Assembly (NCBI GenBank): GCA_902802755.1 | Contig: CADCNH010000029.1 | Location: 1-56,241, forward strand | Direction: 5' to 3' | DNA: 56,241 nt | From: an uncultured Bacteroidota bacterium | GTDB lineage: Bacteria > Bacteroidota > Bacteroidia > Bacteroidales > WCHB1-69 | In this document: positions 1 to 9,500 of the stretch, piece by piece | Layout of the letters: the number at the start of each line of letters is the position of its first letter | Numbering within the stretch: position 1 is the stretch's first letter | Notes under the pieces: generated by a model | The model's database searches: none | What the model saw: only the letters and a program-made list of their open reading frames with translations | What the model was told of the DNA's origin: nothing | Position numbers and translations under genes: made by a program

Positions 1-1781
1 CCACCATGCACAGCATGAAGCTGACGCTTACCGCAACCGGCAACAATCCTGACCAAAACAGCATGGCAATTCTGCAATGGAACAATCCTGAACCCTTCCC
101 CACAACCTGCAGCGGCCAGAACTTTTCCATCTGGAGAAAAACCAGTTACAATTATGATTTTGTCCGTATTGCCCAAGTAAACCAAAACACAAACACCTAT
201 CGAGACACTATCGATGTTTGCGAGGATTTTGTCCAATATTACATCAGCATTTTCAACTACGCAGCAGATATCAATCCCGCTTGTCAATTTAAAACTCGTC
301 CCAAAGGAGACACTTTTTCCGATGCCACACCACCTGCCACTCCCACACTGGACAGTGTGAGCGTAAATCCCGCCACACAACAGATAGAACTGGGCTGGTC
401 ACAGAATTCACCAGATGCCATCGGCTGTATCATTTACCATGCCACCAGTGCAGGAGGACCATGGCCTGCCCTTGATACTGTCATCGGCACACACTGGACC
501 GACACTCAACACCAGAGCAATTCCGTGAACTATTACCGTATCGCAGCCATCGACAGCTGCTTTGGAAGTGCACGGACCATCGCAGGCAATATGACCGCTT
601 ATGCACAAAACAATATGATCCTGTCTGTGGCAAGTATGGATGTTTGCCTCAAGAAAATCAAACTGCAATGGAATGGCTATGAGCACATGACCAACAACGT
701 AGGCGAATATCGCATCTACTACGCACAAGATAACGGCACTATGCAATATCTTGCCAGTGTCAATGGAACTGTCATCACTTACGAATGCAATGGTCTGCCT
801 TCCAATCACCAATACAAATTCCTCGTGAAAGCCGTGAACACCAATGGCCAAATCACAGCAAGCTCAAGCATTTGTAATGTAACCGATTATACCGAAGAAG
901 CCGCAGATGACTTTTGCTATATCCGACACGTATCAGTCATTGAAAATCAATATGTTGAAGTTAGGGTATTGACTGACGGAGCAAACACTCCTTTTACTGA
1001 ATTGTACATCTACAGAAGCGTTAACAATGACCAGAACTTCACCAAAATCGCGACTTTGGCCTATCAAAACAATACGTCAGAATACAACTATAACGATCAG
1101 GATGTGGATGTATTAAACAATTTGTATTATTACAAGGTGAGCTTACGCAACGAATGTGGAGCCGAGTCCGCCGCTTCCAATATCGCCCATACGATTTTGC
1201 TAAAAGGAGAAGGCACCGCCGCGCAGGAGAATGCCCTGCAATGGAACAACTACAGCGAATTTAACGGGGGAACCGCATCCTATAGTGTTTTCCGCAAAGT
1301 TGAAATCGGTGAATTTTTCGCAGATGTTGCCACCGGCCTGACGGCCAGCGAACTGAACGAATACAACGACAACGTGTCTGAACTCTTTGAAATGGGTTCT
1401 CACTTCCAATATTATGTAGTGGCTCAGGAAGGACTCAACGAATACGGTTTTGCCGATGAAAGTATATCCAATATCATCGAAGTGGAGCAATTCCCCAACA
1501 CCTATATTCCCAACGCCTTCTGCCCTAATAGTAGTCTGGTAGAAAATCAAGTGTTCAAACCCGCCAACTCCTTTATGAGCACAGCTGGATATTGGTTTAC
1601 CATCTACTCACGACAGGGAGAAATCGTCTTTATCACCAACGATATCACCTTGGGTTGGGATGGCACCGAGCAGAGAAGTGGCAAAGCCGCACCCGCCGGC
1701 ATGTACATCTATCGCCTCGAATACCTCCGACCCGACGGAGAGAAGGTCGTGAAAAACGGAACGGTAATGCTGATTTACTAG
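1..1781 (+). CDS. T9SS type B cargo protein, C-terminal part (fibronectin-like domains plus CHU_C sorting domain); 5' end outside window
   Basis: The frame is open to the left edge, so the true start lies upstream; the first ATG in view is at 6. The visible 591 residues hold successive fibronectin-III-like beta-sandwich segments, with recurring LQW.N/LGW strands at about residues 23, 128, 218 and 413 and Y.Y.V/Y.I.A strands. The last 95 residues or so (NTYIPNAFCPN...W.GT...G..APAGMYIYRLEY..G....NGTVMLIY) match the gliding-motility-associated C-terminal domain (CHU_C, T9SS type B sorting signal). Members of that family are exported by the type IX system and kept at or released from the cell surface. 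No catalytic domain is visible, so the N-terminal function is unknown. The stop codon TAG overlaps the first base of a 7-nt repeat tract. Confidence 0.85.
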   Translation, partial: TMHSMKLTLTATGNNPDQNSMAILQWNNPEPFPTTCSGQNFSIWRKTSYNYDFVRIAQVNQNTNTYRDTIDVCEDFVQYYISIFNYAADINPACQFKTRPKGDTFSDATPPATPTLDSVSVNPATQQIELGWSQNSPDAIGCIIYHATSAGGPWPALDTVIGTHWTDTQHQSNSVNYYRIAAIDSCFGSARTIAGNMTAYAQNNMILSVASMDVCLKKIKLQWNGYEHMTNNVGEYRIYYAQDNGTMQYLASVNGTVITYECNGLPSNHQYKFLVKAVNTNGQITASSSICNVTDYTEEAADDFCYIRHVSVIENQYVEVRVLTDGANTPFTELYIYRSVNNDQNFTKIATLAYQNNTSEYNYNDQDVDVLNNLYYYKVSLRNECGAESAASNIAHTILLKGEGTAAQENALQWNNYSEFNGGTASYSVFRKVEIGEFFADVATGLTASELNEYNDNVSELFEMGSHFQYYVVAQEGLNEYGFADESISNIIEVEQFPNTYIPNAFCPNSSLVENQVFKPANSFMSTAGYWFTIYSRQGEIVFITNDITLGWDGTEQRSGKAAPAGMYIYRLEYLRPDGEKVVKNGTVMLIY

Positions 1782-1904
1782 GTTACAGGTTACAGGTTAC
1801 AGGTTACAGGTTACAGGTTGCAGGTAGTAGGTAGCAGAAAAATTGTGCATTGTGCATTATGAATTATGAATTGTCAACTGTCAATTGTCAATTGTCAACT
1901 GTCA
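1781..1904. repeat. 7-nt-periodic intergenic tract (GGTTACA, then ATTGTGC, ATTATGA, ATTGTCA)
   Basis: From 1781 there are five copies of GGTTACA, then GGTTGCA, GGTAGTA and GGTAGCA (to 1836). After 5 bases a second run starts at 1842 in steps of seven: ATTGTGC x2, ATTATGA x2, ATTGTCA, ACTGTCA, ATTGTCA x2, ACTGTCA. The first unit uses the last base of the upstream TAG stop, and the last unit (1898-1904) contains the stop codon (TCA on +) of the convergent metallochaperone gene. It fills the whole space between the two convergent genes. Confidence 0.95.
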
Positions 1905-3176
1905 ATTCGTCAGGCAAGCATCCAGGGCTTGGGTGATGGCCTCTTTGTCCATGTGTTGGCCGATAAACACGAGTTTCTGCATTCTGTCGCCATAATCCTC
2001 ATCCCAGTCGCGGCGCAAGCCCGGCTCACGTTCCATGGTTTCCTCCAACTCTTCGGGAGTCATGGTGGCAAACCACAGACCTACATCTTTCAGTGACAAT
2101 TGTTTACCTGCTTGTTCAAAAAGATAGCAGCGGTCATATTCGTCCTTGAAATAGCAAATACCTTTGGCGCGAATAATGCTCTTAGGCAAATGAGCGACAA
2201 ACTCGTCAAAACGCCCTAAATTGAACGGACGGCGGCGGTAATAAACGAAAGTCCCGATACCGTATTCCTCGGCCTCTCCTTCGTCATGGTGGTGATGATG
2301 GTGATGATGACCATTTTCTTCATGATGATGCTCATGTCCTTCCTTGTCATCTTCGTCATGATGGTGATGTCCATGTTCATCCTCGTCGTCATGGTGATGT
2401 TTCTCCTCATGATGATGTTCATCGTGTTCTTCTTCCTCTTCATCATGATAAGTTTCGATTTCATGGATCCAAGTAGCGGAAGTAGCCACTTTCTCAAAAT
2501 CGAACATATTGGTGTTCAAAATTTTATCCAAATCCACATCGCCATAATCACACTCAATAATTTGGGCTTGGGGCTGCAAGGCTTTCACAATCTCTTTCAG
2601 GCGATTCAGCTCGGAACGGGAAATTTCAGAAGCCTTATTTAACAGTACTATATTACAAAATTCAATTTGCTGAATCACCAGATTTTCAATATCATCCTCC
2701 TCAATGTTCTTACGCAGCAAACTGTCACCGCAGGCAAACTCGTTTTGCATACGCAGAGCATCCACCACAGTAACCACACAATCCAAACGCGGTACACCAT
2801 CCTTGGTATAAGGGCCACCCATTGATGGAATGGAACAGATAGTCTGGGCAATCGGATCGGGTTCGCAGATGCCGCTGGCCTCGATGACAATATAGTCAAA
2901 ACGTTTCAAGCTAATAATTTCGCTGATTTGCTTCACCAAATCCATCTTCAGGGTACAGCAGATACAGCCATTTTGCAATGCCACCAAACTGTCGTCATTT
3001 TGTCCCACAATACCGCCTTTCTGTATCAGATCGGCATCGATATTGACCTCGCCAATATCGTTGACAATGACAGCGAATTTAATGCCACGACGGTTGGAGA
3101 GAATTCGGTTTACCAAGGTTGTTTTACCACTGCCGAGGTAACCAGTCAGCAGTAATACAGGAGTTTGCATATTCAT
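1902..3176 (-). CDS. COG0523 (CobW/ZNG1-type) GTPase metallochaperone with His-rich loop
   Basis: A G3E-family P-loop GTPase. It shows Walker A (GYLGSGKTT) near the N-terminus, the family metal-binding CICC motif near residue 70, EASGICEP, NKASE as the guanine-specificity motif and a CobW C-terminal domain in about the last 110 residues. Between GTPase and C-terminal domain lies an acidic, His-rich stretch of some 60 residues with about 25 His. COG0523 proteins use GTP hydrolysis to deliver a metal, usually zinc, to client enzymes; the His-rich loop fits zinc or nickel storage, but the metal cannot be told from sequence. The longest frame starts at a TTG (3185); ATG at 3176 (or 3170) is preferred. 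It is transcribed away from the SulP gene. Confidence 0.9.
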   Translation of the reverse strand: MNMQTPVLLLTGYLGSGKTTLVNRILSNRRGIKFAVIVNDIGEVNIDADLIQKGGIVGQNDDSLVALQNGCICCTLKMDLVKQISEIISLKRFDYIVIEASGICEPDPIAQTICSIPSMGGPYTKDGVPRLDCVVTVVDALRMQNEFACGDSLLRKNIEEDDIENLVIQQIEFCNIVLLNKASEISRSELNRLKEIVKALQPQAQIIECDYGDVDLDKILNTNMFDFEKVATSATWIHEIETYHDEEEEEHDEHHHEEKHHHDDEDEHGHHHHDEDDKEGHEHHHEENGHHHHHHHHDEGEAEEYGIGTFVYYRRRPFNLGRFDEFVAHLPKSIIRAKGICYFKDEYDRCYLFEQAGKQLSLKDVGLWFATMTPEELEETMEREPGLRRDWDEDYGDRMQKLVFIGQHMDKEAITQALDACLTN

Positions 3177-3198
3177 AGTCTTCAAATTTTCAGGAGTG

Positions 3199-3206
3199 CA
3201 AAGATA
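3199..3206 (-). promoter_or_regulatory. Candidate -7 element for the metallochaperone gene
   Basis: On the minus strand this reads TATCTTTG, a match to TAnnTTTG, 22 bp upstream of the ATG at 3176. No clear -33 TTG is found at the usual distance. Confidence 0.5.
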
Positions 3207-3219
3207 GTAAAAAAGTCTG

Positions 3220-3251
3220 TTTGTTTTATTGCCAATTTATCACTACCTTTG
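3220..3251 (+). promoter_or_regulatory. Bacteroidetes-type promoter for the SulP gene
   Basis: TTTG (3220-3223) is followed after 20 nt by TACCTTTG (3244-3251), matching the -33/-7 layout and TAnnTTTG consensus of the Bacteroidetes primary sigma factor. It lies about 90 bp upstream of the SulP start. Confidence 0.7.
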
Positions 3252-3307
3252 CCGTTGCTAAAATTTCATTCAATCAATTACACAAACAACTGATTGTCAG
3301 ATTATTA

Positions 3308-3342
3308 ATTTTCATTTTTCAACTTTCAACTTTCAACTTTTC
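3308..3342. repeat. Five heptads abutting the SulP start codon
   Basis: ATTTTCA, TTTTTCA, ACTTTCA, ACTTTCA and ACTTTTC follow each other in exact 7-nt steps and end at the base before ATG (3343). The 5' leader of this mRNA would therefore consist of the repeat. Confidence 0.85.
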
Positions 3343-5034
3343 ATGGCATTTATTTCGACAAAAAATCTGAAAGGAGACATTTTTGGAGGCATCACGGCGG
3401 GTATTGTGGCTCTGCCGTTGGCTTTGGCATTTGGTATTCAAGCCTTTGGCGGCATTGACGATCCTGCAGCCAGCTCTATGGGAGCCTTGGCGGGTCTGAT
3501 TGGCGCAACCCTTTTGGGCTTTTTCGCCTCTTTGTTTGGAGGCACCCATTCGCAAATCAGTGGTCCCACCGGACCCATGACAGTAATCACTGCCGCCCTC
3601 ATCAGCGGTGTATGGGCCTCACAACAGTCCATGAGTGCAGTGCTCATCAGCATGTCGCTGGCAGGACTCTTCTGCGGTCTCTTCCAGATTGTTTTTGGTA
3701 TTATCAAGTTAGGAAAATACGTGCGCTACATCCCCTACCCCGTGTTATCGGGCTTCATGAGCGGTATCGGAGTCATCATTATCTTGCAGCAGATTTATCC
3801 GCTGATAGGACTGAAATCGCCCGTACTGGTAGTGGATATGATTACCCAATTACCCGAACGCATAGCCGGTGGCATCTCTCTTGCCGCCTTGTTCTTAGGT
3901 TTAGGCACCATTGCCATCATTTACCTGTTTCCACTGATAACCAAGAAAATACCTTCCACATTGGTGGCACTTTTGGTGATGACCATTGTTGCCCTGTTCT
4001 GCAACATGGATGAGAAGTTGCTTATCGGCAGTATTCCCGCAGGTTTTCCCATGCCCTTCTTTGCCAAGGAAGGCATTTCATTAAGCGGACTCAACTGGGG
4101 CGAGATACTCAAAGCCTCCATCATTCCCGGTCTCACATTGGCAGGTTTGGGTTCCATCGACACACTGCTCACCTCTGTGGTGGCTGACAACATCACCAAG
4201 ACGCATCATAACAGCAATCGCGAACTGGTAGGCCAAGGTATCGGCAATATGATTAGCGGCTTGTTCTGCGGCATTGCCGGCGCAGGTGCAACCATGCGTA
4301 CCGTTGTCAATGTGAAAAGCGGTGGCCGTAGCCAAATCAGCGGCATGGTACACTCCCTGCTGTTATTGGCGGTTCTCCTGGGTTTAGGCCGCTTCGTGCG
4401 CTATGTGCCATTGTCAGTGTTGGCAGGCATTCTGATCACTGTCGGCTGGGACATCATCGATTTCAAAGGCTTCAAAGATCTGCTAAAAATACCGAGAGCA
4501 GATGCAGTCGTGCTCATCATTGTGTTCCTGCTCACTGTTTTCGTTGACCTGCTAACCGCCGTCGGTATTGGCATGGTGATTGCCTGCGTGCTTTTCATGA
4601 AGCGTGCCAGCGACCTGGTGGAAGGCGGCTACAGCTCCAGCGAGATGACCAATTTCGATAAGGAAAGCCCTTGGAGTGACGAAGGCGGCATTCCTGACGA
4701 AATGCGCCACAAAATCTATATCCAGCGACTGAATGGCCCCATTTTCTTCGGTACCATCACCAAATTCCAAAATGTAATGAACGATGTGCCAGAGGATGCC
4801 AAAATCGTCATTATCCGTATGCGACTGGTCAGCTTTATGGACCAGTCGGGCTTGTATGCCATGGAGACTGCCATCAAAGACTTGCAGGACCGTGGTGTGA
4901 TGGTGCTGATGACCATTATCCAGCCACAGCCTATGTATATGCTGAAGACTATGAACCTGATTCCCGACCTCGTGCCTGAGGACCATACCTTCAAGACCTT
5001 CGAGGACTGCACGGAATTTCTGAAAGGTTTATAG
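3343..5034 (+). CDS. SulP-family anion transporter with C-terminal STAS domain
   Basis: 563 residues, the normal length for a bacterial SulP (SLC26-like) permease. The N-terminus has the family signature (GDIFGGITAGIVALPLALAFG) and the ISGPTGPM motif in the third membrane region, followed by about a dozen hydrophobic segments to residue 420. The last 110 residues form a cytoplasmic STAS domain (RLNGPIFFGT...IIRMRLVSFMDQSGLYAMETAI). Known substrates of the family are sulfate, bicarbonate or C4-dicarboxylates; the sequence alone does not decide. It has its own promoter and is monocistronic in appearance. Confidence 0.93.
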   Translation: MAFISTKNLKGDIFGGITAGIVALPLALAFGIQAFGGIDDPAASSMGALAGLIGATLLGFFASLFGGTHSQISGPTGPMTVITAALISGVWASQQSMSAVLISMSLAGLFCGLFQIVFGIIKLGKYVRYIPYPVLSGFMSGIGVIIILQQIYPLIGLKSPVLVVDMITQLPERIAGGISLAALFLGLGTIAIIYLFPLITKKIPSTLVALLVMTIVALFCNMDEKLLIGSIPAGFPMPFFAKEGISLSGLNWGEILKASIIPGLTLAGLGSIDTLLTSVVADNITKTHHNSNRELVGQGIGNMISGLFCGIAGAGATMRTVVNVKSGGRSQISGMVHSLLLLAVLLGLGRFVRYVPLSVLAGILITVGWDIIDFKGFKDLLKIPRADAVVLIIVFLLTVFVDLLTAVGIGMVIACVLFMKRASDLVEGGYSSSEMTNFDKESPWSDEGGIPDEMRHKIYIQRLNGPIFFGTITKFQNVMNDVPEDAKIVIIRMRLVSFMDQSGLYAMETAIKDLQDRGVMVLMTIIQPQPMYMLKTMNLIPDLVPEDHTFKTFEDCTEFLKGL

Positions 5035-5155
5035 GTCACATCGTACAGATTTTCATAATGCTCCCCTAAAAAAAAGACCAGCGGCTAATACTTTTTTTGA
5101 GCATCATACAGCAGCAGTGCGTCATCACCATGTATGTTGAGCAACGGATTGGATG

Positions 5156-6024
5156 TCAGGATTGTCTTTCAAAGCGAAACTGTTTTAGTTCATCTTCCGG
5201 TATGCCAGTGATTTTCGCTATGTCTGCCAAGGCAATTCCAATCTCCAACATATTGGCTATCATCTCTTGCTTGACTTGCTTTTTGCCCTCCTCCCAACCT
5301 TCCTTCATTCCCTTCTCTATCCCCTTCTCTATCCCTTTTTCCATACCTTTTTCCATACCTTCTGCGAATCCCATCCTGTGGTGGTAGTCCATCGCGTCTT
5401 TTACGTCCTCGTATTCCAATACGCTTTTCTCATACTCTTGTTTTTCCATGGCGTTCAGTTTTGATATTTTGCAGTTCTCGAACAGCTCGCGGAATATGGT
5501 CTCTTCCTTGGGAATGTCCCCCTCTTTCATTCTCCACATGTTTTTGATGACATAGCACCATTTCTGGCTCTCTTCCTTTAACTGCTCGAAAGTTATTTCG
5601 GCTGCAAATTTAGTCAAATGTCCGATCCTTTCAGCTCGGGAATCTCGAAATCCACCAGCACAATGGTGATGACCTTGGGAAAGCTGTATTTGCGGTCGCC
5701 GACTTCCAACGACTCGCTAATGTGCCGTGAGGAGTAGGCGATGACCCTGTCCTTGAAGAACTCCTGGCTCGCTTTCTGCATCTCCACGATGATGTGGTCG
5801 TTTATCGGGTTGGCGCAGAGCACGTCGAAGACCAGTCGTTTGCTGGTGTCACTTGTCCCGAGCTGCTCCGTGGGCAGATAGGTCAGGTCCTGCACGGGTC
5901 CGATATATGGTGGCAGGACAGCATTGAGAAAGTGGATGAGATTGTTCTTGTAAGGTTCAGTGCTGAAGAACCGCTTGAAAGCGAAATCGGTCATGAGATT
6001 GATGTTCTGATTTTCTCTTTTCAT
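5156..6024 (-). pseudogene. Rpn-family PD-(D/E)XK nuclease, broken by an internal deletion
   Basis: Two frames overlap by ATGA at 5614-5617. The upstream one (5614-6024, 136 aa) is the N-terminal Rpn domain with TDFAFKRFF, the catalytic-type D in RLVFDVLC and E in IIVEMQKA, and stops after ELKGSDI. The downstream one (5156-5617, 153 aa) resumes at TKFAAEITFEQL...QKWCYVIKNM, the C-terminal half of the same family. Compared with the intact copy at 9984-10949, about 30 residues containing a core beta strand are missing and the frame changes at the join. The tail has a tandem 12-nt coding repeat (EKGM/EKGI). Members of this family promote RecA-independent recombination in E. coli; here the full protein cannot be made. 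Confidence 0.8.
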
Positions 6025-6074
6025 AGTTCAATTTAAATTAGTTTAATATTAAAATATATATGCAAAATAATTTG

Positions 6075-6082
6075 CAAATATA
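6075..6082 (-). promoter_or_regulatory. Candidate -7 element of the broken Rpn gene
   Basis: Reads TATATTTG on the minus strand, about 50 bp upstream of the ATG at 6024, in a very AT-rich leader. Confidence 0.4.
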
Positions 6083-6238
6083 CAAATAAAGATTAGAAAA
6101 AAATATAAGTTTAACCATACTTTTTTTCCCATCACCTTACATAAATTAGCTGTTTACAGTGTATTACTGTTATACTTTTTCAGGTTTGGGTAGAACAGAT
6201 TTTTATTTTCTGGAACGATTAATGTTGGTAAAGAGAGT

Positions 6239-6494
6239 TTGTTTCTGCAGTGGATGATACAAAAAAACGATGCCAACGAATTATTTTTCCAAGAAAAAAA
6301 ATTTTTTTTTGCGGATTTTAGTATTTTTGCAAATGATAAGGCAGGGGTAGATTTCGGAGATTTGCATCAGAAAAAGGCTTACAACATAAGGAACATTGGG
6401 AAAATGGGTGAGTCTGAAGTAAGGAATGAGACAGGAATTTTTCGAGGGTATGTGAACGAAGGCAAAACATCGAACTCAAATGAAACGAATCAGT
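6239..6494 (+). pseudogene. Decayed C-terminal fragment of a second Rpn-family protein, opposite orientation
   Basis: Residues 16-86 of a 124-codon open frame align with the intact Rpn protein on the other strand at 9984-10949. Shared blocks are FFF.D.S.FA, VDF.D, KNIG versus RNIG, ETGIFR and SN.NET, in the same order and spacing. No N-terminal nuclease domain precedes it. The homology runs to about 6490, past the ATG at 6480 that would otherwise be taken as the start of the rhamnosidase gene; the rest of the open frame shadows that gene. The stretch 6025-6283 before it is AT-rich with no gene seen. Confidence 0.7.
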
Positions 6495-6524
6495 TTAGAC
6501 ATAGTTGCCAAAACACGTCATACG

Positions 6525-9500
6525 ATGAATTTTTCGAAAAAAATCATCCAATTTTTGACACTACAGATACTGATTTTCATCAATATTGCACAAAGTTCAG
6601 CCCAAGTTTATGACTTGAAATGCGATGGCTTGCACAATCCGCTTGGCGTGGAGAGCCTTGTGCCCCATTTCAGCTGGAAAAACACACTGACACATAATGG
6701 TCAATTGCAAGTGGCATACGAACTGGAAGTAGCCTCCGACAGTTCAACATTGGTTGAAGGAAATGCTGACCTTTGGCGCAGCGGCCGCACCTATTCCGAT
6801 GAACAAACAATGGTTCCCTATTGCGGAAAAAAACTGAGCGAGAAACAGTTATGTTTCTGGCGAGTACGCACTTGGGACGAGCGCGACAGCTGCACGGCAT
6901 GGAGTACACCCAAGCGTTTCGCCATTGGTCCCCTGACAGGTATCAAAGGAGATTATATTGGTCACACGCTAACTGATGGGAGGCCTGCCGAAACACCCAT
7001 GCTACGCAAAAGCATTCAACTTTCGCACCCAAACAATAATTCATCAGCAAAAAAGAAACCATCGGCATCAACCCACATGAATACCGTTTTTGCCCACATC
7101 AATTCCTTGGGCTACCACGAATTGTATGTCAACGGACAACGCGTAGGCGACGAAATACTGCAACCCGCAGTCTCCCAATTGAACCGCCACTCACTGATAG
7201 TGACCTACGACATCACTCCCTACCTTCACCACGGGAAAAACGAGATTATGATATGGATAGGGCAAGGTTGGTATCGTGACAATATCTTCAATACCCAAGC
7301 TTATACAGAGCAGGGCGAACATTTTAACGGTCCACTAGTCAAAGCCGAAATCCGTGAACTTACTGATGGTCAATGGCATACCCTTGCACAAAGCGACACC
7401 ACCTGGGAGGCATCCGTCAGCGGCTACAGCTACACCGGCAGCTGGCTTCCCCTGCAATTTGGCGGTGAGCGATTTGATGCCAATGTCCAGCCCGAATGGA
7501 AAGCCGCCAGCACATTCACCGTCCAGGGGATGAGGACCAGTCCCCAACAATTCGAGGGCAACCATATCATCAAAAAACTTTCTCCCATCATCACAGAATT
7601 GGAGGACGGATCTATCCTGCTTGATTTTCGAAAGGTCATAACTGGCTGGCTAAAAGTCAATTTTGCCCCCATGCAGCAAGGCAAAGAAGTATGCATGGAA
7701 TACAGCGACCATCTTTCTGAAAAAGATATATTTGAAAGCCAAGGAGAAAGCGACCTATACATTGCCAATGGCAAAGGGGACGAACAGTTCTGTAACAAGT
7801 TCCATCATCACGCTTTCCAATATGTTCGTGTCAAAGGCGCAGACATACTGGATGCCCAAGCACTCCAGATCAGTGCATTGAACCCTAAGCAAGCTTCCGA
7901 ATTCTCCTGTTGGGATTTCATACGATTCGGAGCTATCCATGACATGATCCAATACACCATGCAATGCCTGACTTTCAGCGGCTACATGGTGGACTGTCCC
8001 CATTTGGAACGCATGGGCTATGGTGGCGACGGCAATTCCTCGACGATGACCTTGCAGACCATGTATGACGTGCTGCCCACCTACCATAATTGGCTGACAG
8101 CCTGGGCAGAATCCATGGGCGAAGACGGCTCACTGGCCTACGTAGCCCCCTCCTTTCCCACTGGCGGAGGTCCCTATTGGAGTGGATTTATCATCAAAGC
8201 CCCATGGCGCACCTATCTCAACTACGGGGACAAGAGAATGGTGGAACGGCTTTACGAACCCATGAAAAAATGGCTCGGTTATGTGAAGCAATACTGCGAC
8301 ACGGACGGCTTGCTGCAACCCTGGCCTGACACCAAAGAAAGAATGTGGTTTTTAGGCGACTGGCTGGCCCCGAAAGGGGTAGATATCCAAGGGGAATCTG
8401 TGATTCACGTCAGCAACTGTTTCCTCAGCGAATGCTTGTCTGACATGGCCAAAATGGCACAATTGCTTGGTAACAAAGAGGATTCCGAACAATTCACCGC
8501 TCAGCGGAAACAACTCAACAAAGTCATCCACGAACACTTCTACCACCCGGAAAATCACAGTTACGCCAATGGCACACCCCTTGACCAGTCGTATGCTTTA
8601 CTGCTAGGACTTGCTCCTGACAGTGCCATCGAAAATGCCGTCACCCAACAATTGCTCAAAGACAGCTACGAAAAATACAACAGACACATTGCCACCGGCC
8701 TTATGGGCATCCCCATTTTCACGGAATGGGCCATCCAAAACCGACAGTCCCAACTGATGACCGACATCCTGCGCCAATGGGACTATCCCGGCTATTTGGA
8801 TATGATGAGGAAGGGAGCCACCACCACCTGGGAGTCATGGGACGGCGACCGCAGTCATGTACACAACTGTTACAATGGCATTGGCATTTGGTTTTATCAA
8901 GCAGCAGCAGGCATCCGTCCCGACGAGGACGCCCCTGGATACCGCCACTTTTACATTGACCCACAACCAGTTAATATTGGATACCTTCAAGCGACAAAAA
9001 ACACACCCTTTGGAAAGATCAATGTGGAGATTTACGACACGCTACTGTATCTGACCATCCCCGCTGGCACCACGGCTACGGTTTTCCCCAACAGCCCCAA
9101 TGAACAGACACTTCCGGCTGGCTGGTGGAAAATTGAGCAAGGTAAAACAGCAGTGGAGGACAGCATGCACAATTTCTCAACCCTCATCAATGGACAAAAG
9201 GTCACAATTCCCCTCAAATATCGTTATTTTTATAATTGCAGTTACGAAATCGAGGAACCCTTCACGGAAAATGACACACTGTTTCTCTTACGACATTTCT
9301 TTTTATGGAAGGATCCAGATAAGATTGATACCTGTATCTTAAACTATTATGTTATCACCCACGAGCAGGACAGCTACAGGAAAAACATGGGGACACGTAA
9401 ATTTGACTATTCCTATACAAACAAAGAGGACTATTGTTGTGGAGACTATGAGGCTTATTGGTATTTCCGGAAAGAACACCCTGTGTTAAAACGGCAGAAT

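Noticed and set aside
2286..2642. Met/Val-rich frame on the plus strand
   Set aside because: It is the antisense of the His-rich loop of the metallochaperone (CAT repeats read as ATG).
6480..6524. Upstream ATG as start of the rhamnosidase
   Set aside because: It falls in DNA homologous to Rpn in another frame, and ATG 6525 gives a proper signal peptide.
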